DNA from: Chryseobacterium sp. 36-9
Lineage (GTDB): Bacteria > Bacteroidota > Bacteroidia > Flavobacteriales > Weeksellaceae
Direction: 5' to 3'
NCBI GenBank assembly: GCA_001898785.1
Contig: MKVE01000015.1
Coordinates: 222,475 to 286,474, forward strand
Length of the DNA: 64,000 nt
Of this stretch, positions 58,181 to 64,000 are shown one piece after another; within the stretch, counting starts at the first letter, position 1; every line of letters starts with the position of its first letter. Position numbers and translations under genes: made by a program. The notes below the pieces were generated by a model that worked only from the letters and a program-made list of their open reading frames with translations, was not told the DNA's origin and did not search any database.

Positions 58181-60226
58181 ATGCAACTAGAAAATTACGC
58201 ACTCGGAAGGTGGATAAAAGGAGAAGGAGAAGGGCTGGCTTTATATAATTCTATCAACGGAGAATTGGTGGCAACAGCGACTTCCAAAGGTTTGGATTTT
58301 GGCGAGATGATGGATTACGCCAGAAAAATTGGAGGTCCGGCTCTTCGAAAGCTGACGTTTCAGGAAAGAGGCTTGATGTTGAAAAAACTCGCTTTTCATC
58401 TTCTGGAAAAGAAAGATATTTTCTACAAAGTAAGCTGGGCAACCGGCGCAACCAAAGCGGACAGCTGGGTTGATATTGAAGGAGGAATAGGAAATCTTTT
58501 TGCTAATGCATCTTTGCGAAGACAATTTCCGGACTTACCTTATTATATAGATGGCGATGCGGTTAAACTTTCGAAAGAGGGTACTTTCATTGGTCATCAC
58601 ATTTGTACTCCGAAACGAGGTGTTGCGATTCATATCAATGCGTTCAATTTTCCGGTTTGGGGAATGTTGGAGAAAATTGCTGTCAATCTTTTGGCTGGCG
58701 TTCCTGCAATTGTGAAACCTGCAACAGCAACAAGTTTTCTGACGGAAATTGTGGTTAAAGAAATCATCGCTTCTCAAATTTTACCGGAAGGAAGTCTTCA
58801 ATTGATTTGCGGCTCAGCCAATGGAATTCTGGATCATGTGACAATGGAAGATGTGGTGACTTTTACAGGTTCGGCTTCCACAGGGAAAATGCTGAAAGCG
58901 CATCCAAAAATTGTTGAAGAATCCGTGCCTTTTAATTTAGAAGCAGATTCTCTGAACGCAATGGTTTTAGGCGAAGATGCAAAGCCTGGAACAGCTGAAT
59001 TTGATTTGTTTATTAAGGAAGCGACTCGCGAAATGACAACAAAGGCTGGACAAAAATGTACGGCGGTCAGAAGATTATTAATTCCTGCCAATTTGGTTGA
59101 GGATGTGCAGATTGCGCTTGGACAAAGACTTTCAACCGTTGTCATCGGCGACCCGAATGTCGAAGGTGTAAGAATGGGTGCTTTAGCGAATAAAGACCAA
59201 GTGAAAGAAGTTTCCGAGAAAGTTCAGGAATTATCCAAAACTCAGGAAATCGTTTTCGGAAATCTTGATAATTTCGATGTGAAAGGCGCAGACAAAAACA
59301 AAGGCGCATTCATTTCCCCGATCTTATTCCTTAATTCCGACCCTTTTAAATACACGGATTGTCATAATATCGAAGCTTTTGGACCAGTCAGCACCTTAAT
59401 TCCTTATAATAATTTGGAAGAAGCGATTGAGTTGGCAAGATTGGGAAAAGGTTCGCTTTGCTGTTCGGTGGTGACGGCTGATGATGATTTTGCAAGAGAT
59501 TTTGTCATCGGAGCTGCGTCTATGCACGGCCGAATTCTGATTCTCAATTCAGACTGTGCTAAAGAAAGTACAGGTCACGGTTCGCCTTTGCCAATGCTGA
59601 TTCACGGCGGTCCGGGAAGAGCCGGCGGTGGCGAAGAAATGGGCGGAAAGCGAGGTGTTCTTCATTATATGCAACGTACTGCGATTCAGGGTTCTCCAAC
59701 GACTTTGACACATATCACGCAGCAATATCAATACGGCGGAAAACAATGGGAAGATAACATTCATCCATTCAGAAAACATTTTGAAGAACTGAAAATTGGC
59801 GAAACTTACATCACGGCAAAACACACGGTTACGGAAGCAGATATTACCAATTTTGCCAACGTTTCAGGCGACAATTTCTATGCGCATATGGACGTAACGT
59901 CTCTGGAAGGAACGATTTTCGAAGGTCGAGTAGCACACGGCTATTTCATTCTCAGCAAAGCCGCAGGATTATTTGTAGATCCGAGAAAAGGTCCGGTTTT
60001 ACTGAATTATGGTCTGGACGAATGCCGTTTTGTAAAACCTGTTTATCCAGGAATGACAATTGGCGTGAAGTTTACCTGCAAAGAAAAAATCAGTCAGGAA
60101 AAACGGGACGAAGAGGATATCGCCAAAGGAATTGTCCGTTGGCTAGTCGATGTTTATGATGAGACTGGCGAGACTGTCGCAATTGCTACGATTTTGACAA
60201 TGGTAAAGAAACTGAATCAAGAATAA
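58181..60226 (+). CDS. paaZ: Ring-opening oxepin-CoA hydrolase / semialdehyde dehydrogenase PaaZ
   Basis: The 681-residue bifunctional protein has an N-terminal aldehyde dehydrogenase domain (about 1-520), with Glu254 in NLEADSLN and the nucleophile Cys293 in TKAGQKCTAVRR, and a C-terminal MaoC hydratase domain with Asp564 and His569 in GDNFYAHMD. These match the known catalytic residues of the E. coli enzyme at a small offset. It opens the oxepin-CoA ring and oxidises the aldehyde with NADP. Both active sites look intact. Confidence 0.96.
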   Translation: MQLENYALGRWIKGEGEGLALYNSINGELVATATSKGLDFGEMMDYARKIGGPALRKLTFQERGLMLKKLAFHLLEKKDIFYKVSWATGATKADSWVDIEGGIGNLFANASLRRQFPDLPYYIDGDAVKLSKEGTFIGHHICTPKRGVAIHINAFNFPVWGMLEKIAVNLLAGVPAIVKPATATSFLTEIVVKEIIASQILPEGSLQLICGSANGILDHVTMEDVVTFTGSASTGKMLKAHPKIVEESVPFNLEADSLNAMVLGEDAKPGTAEFDLFIKEATREMTTKAGQKCTAVRRLLIPANLVEDVQIALGQRLSTVVIGDPNVEGVRMGALANKDQVKEVSEKVQELSKTQEIVFGNLDNFDVKGADKNKGAFISPILFLNSDPFKYTDCHNIEAFGPVSTLIPYNNLEEAIELARLGKGSLCCSVVTADDDFARDFVIGAASMHGRILILNSDCAKESTGHGSPLPMLIHGGPGRAGGGEEMGGKRGVLHYMQRTAIQGSPTTLTHITQQYQYGGKQWEDNIHPFRKHFEELKIGETYITAKHTVTEADITNFANVSGDNFYAHMDVTSLEGTIFEGRVAHGYFILSKAAGLFVDPRKGPVLLNYGLDECRFVKPVYPGMTIGVKFTCKEKISQEKRDEEDIAKGIVRWLVDVYDETGETVAIATILTMVKKLNQE

Positions 60227-60243
60227 ACTTAAGAAACAAAAAA

Positions 60244-60268
60244 AGAATAGAGATAAAAGATTGAGATA
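60244..60268. repeat. CTATTATCTC-type repeat (copy 3, reverse)
   Basis: In the gap before the last gene, AGAATAGAGATAAAAGATTG resembles the left arm of the 58091 hairpin (AGACTTAGAGATAATAGAC). It is short, so membership in the family is tentative. Confidence 0.4.
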
Positions 60269-60303
60269 CGAAATTTTTATTCTTTCAATTTTAATATTAA
60301 TAA

Positions 60304-61059
60304 ATGGAAGCATACGTAACATCAACCATACAAAACGGGATAGGAACTATTGAGTTTTTTCATCCGCAAAGCAACTCGATGCCGAGTTCTCAACTTAAAA
60401 ATCTGGTAGAAGAAATTAATGACCTCAATAAAAATGATGAGGTCAAAGTTATTATTCTGAAAAGTGGCGGCGAAAAAGCATTCTGTGCTGGCGCATCTTT
60501 TGACGAATTAATTTCCATTAAAGATTTTGAAACTGGGAAAACTTTTTTCTCCGGCTTCGCCAATGTCATCAACGCGATGCGAAAATCTCCAAAACTAATT
60601 ATAGCAAGAATCCACGGAAAAGCTGTTGGTGGCGGAGTTGGAATTGCGTGTGCGGCGGATTATACATTTGCAACGGAAAACGCTTCGGTTAAGTTGAGCG
60701 AGTTGGCGGTCGGAATTGGACCTTTCGTCATCGGACCTGTTGTAGAAAAGAAAATAGGGACTTCGTCTTTTGCGCAACTGGCGATTAATGCAACTGAATT
60801 CTATTCTGCAGAATGGGCGAGAGAAAAAAATATGTACCAAGATGTTTATGAAACACCAGAGGAAATGGATGCGGAAATCAATCTCTTGGCAGAAAAATTA
60901 GCTAAATCAAATCCAGAAGCAATGTCTCAACTGAAAGAGATTTTTTGGAAAGGAACGGAACATTGGGATGATTTATTATCGGAAAGAGCAGGAATTAGTG
61001 GAAATCTGGTTCTCTCAGATTTTACGGTGAATGCGATTAATCAATTCAAGAATAAATAA
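60304..61059 (+). CDS. Enoyl-CoA hydratase/isomerase (PaaF/PaaG-like)
   Basis: The 251-residue crotonase-fold protein has the oxyanion-hole motifs AFCAGASFDE and HGKAVGGGVGIACAADY. In the catalytic region LSELAVGIGP one acidic residue is clear, but the second hydratase Glu is not at the usual place, which leans to an isomerase (PaaG type). Only one crotonase gene is in the cluster, where E. coli has paaF and paaG; the second may lie elsewhere or one protein may do both jobs. A strong terminator follows directly. Confidence 0.85.
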   Translation: MEAYVTSTIQNGIGTIEFFHPQSNSMPSSQLKNLVEEINDLNKNDEVKVIILKSGGEKAFCAGASFDELISIKDFETGKTFFSGFANVINAMRKSPKLIIARIHGKAVGGGVGIACAADYTFATENASVKLSELAVGIGPFVIGPVVEKKIGTSSFAQLAINATEFYSAEWAREKNMYQDVYETPEEMDAEINLLAEKLAKSNPEAMSQLKEIFWKGTEHWDDLLSERAGISGNLVLSDFTVNAINQFKNK

Positions 61060-61060
61060 A

Positions 61061-61091
61061 AAAACCGCCATTCAATTTGAGTGGCGGTTTT
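61061..61091 (+). terminator. Terminator of the paa cluster
   Basis: A stem of about 15 bp (AAAACCGCCATTCAA/TTGAGTGGCGGTTTT, one wobble pair), directly after the stop codon, followed by a T run. The gap 61092-61272 that follows is AT-rich, with no gene I can support. Confidence 0.8.
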
Positions 61092-61272
61092 AATTTAAAC
61101 TAACTAAAACTATTAGTTTCACTTAAGTTTTCATCATTATTAGTTTATCTTAATTTTTCGATCAAATGGTTCGCTTTTGTTATACCAAAATTAGTAAGAC
61201 ATTTCTGATTCTGGTAGTGTAGAAATTACCAATTTTATAATTCAGTATTTATACGTAATAGGCTTTACTTTA

Positions 61273-61301
61273 TAAAAAAAGCCTCATCAAAAAATGATGA
61301 G
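61273..61301 (-). terminator. Terminator of the small unknown gene
   Basis: On the minus strand a stem CTCATCA/TGATGAG with a 5-base loop is followed by an AGGC and a T run (plus-strand A run at 61274-61280), 30 bases after the stop codon. Confidence 0.65.
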
Positions 61302-61330
61302 ACTTAAAAATGTATGGATTGGTTGGTTTT

Positions 61331-61678
61331 TCAGATTTGTTCCAGAAAATTGTGGTTGTAAGTTTTCAGGACTGCCGGTTTTTCATTTTTACCGTTTCTC
61401 ATCCGCATGACTTTGAAAACATTTTCCCTGGTTTGGATTACTTCGAACAAGCTATGACTTGTCCCGATAGAAATAAATGGCTTTGCAACGAAGGTTCCTC
61501 TTGGCGTTCTCACTGTTGCAGAGACTTCGATAATCGGACAAATTCCACGTTTTTCTGATTTCCAAATAGTGTGAGGCTTTACAAAAAAATAGTGATTGGA
61601 ACAGAAAACTGTCATATATGAAATCTCACCTGTAATGATATAGTCCGTCGAATTGATTATTTCTAATGGGGTAGACAT
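61331..61678 (-). CDS. Small protein, unknown function
   Basis: The 115-residue protein has no signal peptide or membrane helix. It has a strand-rich central part (CPIIEVSATVRTPRGTFVAK) with several aromatic and basic residues. I do not recognise a family. It lies between the paa terminator and the response-regulator operon with its own terminator, so it looks like a true independent gene, but short length keeps confidence modest. Confidence 0.5.
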   Translation of the reverse strand: MSTPLEIINSTDYIITGEISYMTVFCSNHYFFVKPHTIWKSEKRGICPIIEVSATVRTPRGTFVAKPFISIGTSHSLFEVIQTRENVFKVMRMRNGKNEKPAVLKTYNHNFLEQI

Positions 61679-61774
61679 AAGGTAAATGTTGATTAATTTA
61701 TTTTTTACATTTTCTTATGTCAAAGTAATAACAATTATGAAGATTATGTTAGAGTAGAAATACTGAATTTGTGG

Positions 61775-62458
61775 TTATAACTTGATTGGAACAGGATGGA
61801 TGTCATTGATAACCGCATAAATAACGATCCCAACCGTATTTCTTGCCCCTATCTTATCAAGGATTCTTTGGCGGTGACTTTCCACAGTCCTTGGACTCAG
61901 GAAAAGAATCTCGGCAATTTCCTGATTGGTTTTCTCTTTACAGATCAGCTTTACCACATCTATTTCACGTGCGGTCAGCGTTTCTTCGTTTTCGAAAAGC
62001 GATTTCTTTCTTGCCGGGGAATTCAGATAAGTGCTTAGCATCTGATGATCCTCTTTTGTAAAATACATTCCGTTTTTGTAAACAGCTTCAATAGCTTCTA
62101 TGAATATAGCTTTGCTGGAGTTTTTTGGTAGAAAGGCAGAGACGCCTAACTTTACCATATAACCAAGAACACTGCTTTTGTAATGAGATGAAAGAATAAT
62201 AATCTTAAGCTCAGGATAACGTTTTTTCAGGATCTCTACCAATTCGAAACCGTCCATTGGCTGCATTTGCACATCAATCATGGCAATATCCGGAAAATTA
62301 TCGGATGTGGTATTTTCCAGATGAGACAATGTTTCTGCACCTCCGGTTGCCATAAAATCTACCGAGATATTCTCTTTTGCTGAGAGCAGCATTTTAATTC
62401 CTTCCAAAATCAGTTGCTCATCATCAACCAAAATAATTTTAATTTTTTCACTCATCAT
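61775..62458 (-). CDS. Response regulator, NarL/LuxR type
   Basis: The 227-residue protein has a receiver domain (about 5-125) with acidic pocket DD12-13, phosphoacceptor Asp62 in AMIDVQMQP, and the conserved LSSHYKSSVLG and FLPKNSS segments, then a LuxR-type HTH (about 152-215, with LTAREIDVVKLICKEKTNQE and LSPRTVESHRQRI). It is the partner of the histidine kinase 5 bases upstream. The regulated genes are unknown. Confidence 0.93.
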   Translation of the reverse strand: MMSEKIKIILVDDEQLILEGIKMLLSAKENISVDFMATGGAETLSHLENTTSDNFPDIAMIDVQMQPMDGFELVEILKKRYPELKIIILSSHYKSSVLGYMVKLGVSAFLPKNSSKAIFIEAIEAVYKNGMYFTKEDHQMLSTYLNSPARKKSLFENEETLTAREIDVVKLICKEKTNQEIAEILFLSPRTVESHRQRILDKIGARNTVGIVIYAVINDIHPVPIKL

Positions 62459-62463
62459 TTAAT

Positions 62464-63186
62464 TTAATTAGGAATATTAATAATTAAACGGCTTCCAAAA
62501 CCTATCCTGTTTTTCCATTTGTAGAAGCCTTTCACAGAAACAATTCTGGATTCGATGTTTTTAAGGCCCATTCCTTTGCTGGCTTTCTGATAATCAAAAC
62601 TTTCTCCATTATCAGAAAGGATTATTGTAAGGTTTTTTTTGTGGTTTCTTATATAAACAATCACTTCATTAGCATTAGAATGTTTGAGCACATTGGTTGT
62701 AAACTCCTGAATCACTCTATAGATCTGTACCTCTGTAAAAATGTCCTTTTTCTCATATTTCGAATCTATATTAAGGATAAGATTGAGGTTATTGGAAAGA
62801 CTGGTCACCAATTCCTGCAAATATAGGATTAATCCCAGTTTTTCAAGATTAACGGGATAAAGAGAATGTGAAATATTTCTGGTTGAATCTATCAGTTCTG
62901 TAATTTGTGATGTAATCACTTTTTTAGAAGTTTCCTGGTTTTCTGGTTCAAGATTATTCAGCCAAAGCGAAAGAATGTTCAGCCGGTTTCCGATATCATC
63001 GTGGACAGAAATGGCGATTCTTTTTCTTTCGTCTTCCTGTCCTTTTATATTTTCCAAAGTTAATTCTTTCTGATGTTCGATCTCTGCCTGAAACTGTAGA
63101 TCCTTTTCCTGGATAATCCTTTGTATGAAACTTTTGTAAGCGAGCAATATAAAGGATATGATGATGATTAAAACAATAATCAACAC
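62464..63186 (-). CDS. NarX-type sensor histidine kinase
   Basis: The protein (240 residues from the GTG at 63186) has one N-terminal membrane helix, a HisKA_3 dimerisation helix with the phosphoacceptor His62 in ISVHDDIGNRLN, and an ATPase domain with the N box FTTNVLKHSNANE, DNGESF and GMGLKNIESR. There is no ATG: candidates are GTG 63186, TTG 63183, or an ATT at 63222 that would give a longer hydrophobic leader and overlap the upstream stop. It lacks a periplasmic sensor, so the membrane protein upstream may sense the signal. Confidence 0.85.
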   Translation of the reverse strand: MLIIVLIIIISFILLAYKSFIQRIIQEKDLQFQAEIEHQKELTLENIKGQEDERKRIAISVHDDIGNRLNILSLWLNNLEPENQETSKKVITSQITELIDSTRNISHSLYPVNLEKLGLILYLQELVTSLSNNLNLILNIDSKYEKKDIFTEVQIYRVIQEFTTNVLKHSNANEVIVYIRNHKKNLTIILSDNGESFDYQKASKGMGLKNIESRIVSVKGFYKWKNRIGFGSRLIINIPN

Positions 63187-63209
63187 AACCAGAAAAATGA
63201 TATTAAGTT

Positions 63210-63836
63210 TTACTTCTTTAATTGTAGAAATGTTTTAATTAATAAAGCATAAACGATACAGACCAGTAAGTTATTGATCACCCAAACTGTTGCGAATTGA
63301 TCCTTTGACAAAAAAATAAGCTGATTTTGGATCAGAAACATAAATATGCTCACTGTAAAATATAAAAAGAACATTTTATCGTTCAGTTGAAACGGGCTTT
63401 TTGTTTTCACATTCTTAATATCTTGGATCAAAGAATAGCTAATCATACTAATCATTATTATATTGGAAATGGCTTTGGAATAATCATTATTATATTGATG
63501 CTGAGCCAGGATCCTGTCCGCTGTCAAAAAAAATAAACTTAACAGCCCGGTTGCTATAAAATATTTTTTACTGAGATTTAATTTTTTTATAAATATTCCT
63601 GTAACGGTGAAAAATTCCCCTGCAATATAGACTGGATATAAGAACATAATGCTTTTGATACCTAATAACGGAAAAAAAACATAGGAGTTGGACTCAATAA
63701 AAGCAATGAAAATGATATAATAGATATACCATTTTTCATTCTTTGTAAAGACTCCGAATTTAACAATCCCAAGGATAAGTGCTATAAATAATAGGACAAC
63801 TGACAGCTGTCCTAAAATATCATACAATGTTCCCAT
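63210..63836 (-). CDS. Multi-pass membrane protein in a signalling operon
   Basis: I do not recognise a named family for this 208-residue protein. It has about six or seven membrane helices, with short polar loops, a layout similar to 7TM sensor-type (7TMR) domains. Its stop lies just upstream of the histidine kinase and it starts 3 bases after the partial gene's stop. By context it is a sensor or partner for the kinase, which has no sensor domain of its own. Confidence 0.7.
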   Translation of the reverse strand: MGTLYDILGQLSVVLLFIALILGIVKFGVFTKNEKWYIYYIIFIAFIESNSYVFFPLLGIKSIMFLYPVYIAGEFFTVTGIFIKKLNLSKKYFIATGLLSLFFLTADRILAQHQYNNDYSKAISNIIMISMISYSLIQDIKNVKTKSPFQLNDKMFFLYFTVSIFMFLIQNQLIFLSKDQFATVWVINNLLVCIVYALLIKTFLQLKK

Positions 63837-63839
63837 AAA

Positions 63840-64000
63840 TTATCCGCCTGGTGAAGTAGTGTACGGAGGATATGGTTTTGTCCAGTCGTAAGTATTCGAC
63901 GGGTCTGGTTGTACAGCATAAACACCTCCGGGAGCATTGATTCTTGGGTCATTTTCATTGGCAACAAAAATTAAAGTCGCTAATAATCTCTGATAAACTA
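63840..64000 (-). CDS. C-terminal end of a gene cut off by the window edge
   Basis: The minus strand has an open frame running in from the window edge and ending in TAA at 63840-63842. The readable tail includes YQRLLATLIFVANENDPRIN, then APGGVYAVQPDPSNTYDW and the Pro/Tyr-rich end TKPYPPYTTSPGG. The codon pattern is protein-like. Only 3 bases separate its stop from the next ATG, so it begins (or belongs to) the signalling operon. The family cannot be told from the tail. Confidence 0.6.
   Translation of the reverse strand, partial: VYQRLLATLIFVANENDPRINAPGGVYAVQPDPSNTYDWTKPYPPYTTSPGG

Noticed and set aside
61097-61119. Inverted repeat AAACTAA / TTAGTTT with a 9-base spacer after the paa terminator, similar to the operator half-site
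   Set aside because: The spacer differs from the 48320 operator, no gene starts nearby on either strand (the flanking genes converge), and the region is very AT-rich.
1-64000. tRNA genes, rRNA, CRISPR arrays, insertion sequences and replication origins
   Set aside because: I looked for cloverleaf-type GC-rich segments, regularly spaced direct repeats and transposase motifs and found none; the repeats seen are irregular in spacing and lack spacers of equal length.

Overview
The window looks like a chromosomal segment from a flavobacterium of the Weeksellaceae (Chryseobacterium type). The signs are low GC, almost no Shine-Dalgarno sequences, promoters with the Bacteroidota -7 box TAnnTTTG, two proteins with type IX secretion (T9SS) sorting domains, a GLPGLI-family protein, a fused alpha/beta 2-oxoacid dehydrogenase E1, and flavobacterial versions of GlmM, Nfu and HemH. 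I see no tRNA, rRNA, CRISPR array, insertion sequence or prophage. The genus is inference; the class is well supported.

Layout. 0-7.3 kb: an MFS exporter, glmM, the ferrous iron operon feoA-feoB with a 47-residue Cys-rich partner protein, a GLPGLI protein and a DUF2520 dehydrogenase-like protein. 7.4-9.3 kb: an ECF sigma factor, a single-pass membrane protein and a secreted CpxP-like protein. 9.4-15.4 kb: a PpiD-like foldase, an MCE/MlaD lipid-transport protein, a pair of Fe-S redox proteins and a conserved protein. 15.5-20.2 kb: four tightly packed surface-glycan genes (methyltransferase, GT4 glycosyltransferase, asparagine-synthetase-like protein without the glutaminase Cys, flippase). 20.2-36.6 kb: housekeeping genes (serS, Pif1-like helicase, ruvC, M16 protease, serine hydrolase, AraC regulator, DinB and VOC proteins, hemH, nfu, gamma carbonic anhydrase, BrkB, DUF4407). 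36.6-39.7 kb: three tandem secreted phage-collar-domain paralogues followed by a T9SS cargo protein. 39.7-48.2 kb: guaB, a BamA-like protein, and a five-gene minus-strand operon of which aroA and a MazG-type pyrophosphatase are part.

48.3-61.1 kb: a phenylacetate degradation (paa) cluster, all on the plus strand, in the order E1 2-oxoacid dehydrogenase, TetR regulator, paaE, paaA, paaB, paaC, paaD, 3-hydroxyacyl-CoA dehydrogenase, thiolase, paaZ, enoyl-CoA hydratase/isomerase. PaaABC(D)E epoxidises phenylacetyl-CoA, the crotonase-family protein isomerises or hydrates, PaaZ opens the ring and oxidises the aldehyde, and the dehydrogenase and thiolase finish beta-oxidation. No phenylacetate-CoA ligase is present. 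Instead the cluster begins with a 2-oxoacid dehydrogenase whose promoter carries a perfect inverted repeat resembling a PaaR operator, which suggests that phenylpyruvate could be converted directly to phenylacetyl-CoA. Every intergenic gap inside this cluster has repeat-like or palindromic sequence, from several unrelated families, some of which recur elsewhere in the window.

61.3-64 kb: a small unknown protein and a minus-strand signalling operon (partial gene, membrane protein, NarX-type histidine kinase, LuxR-type response regulator). The window ends inside the first of these genes.
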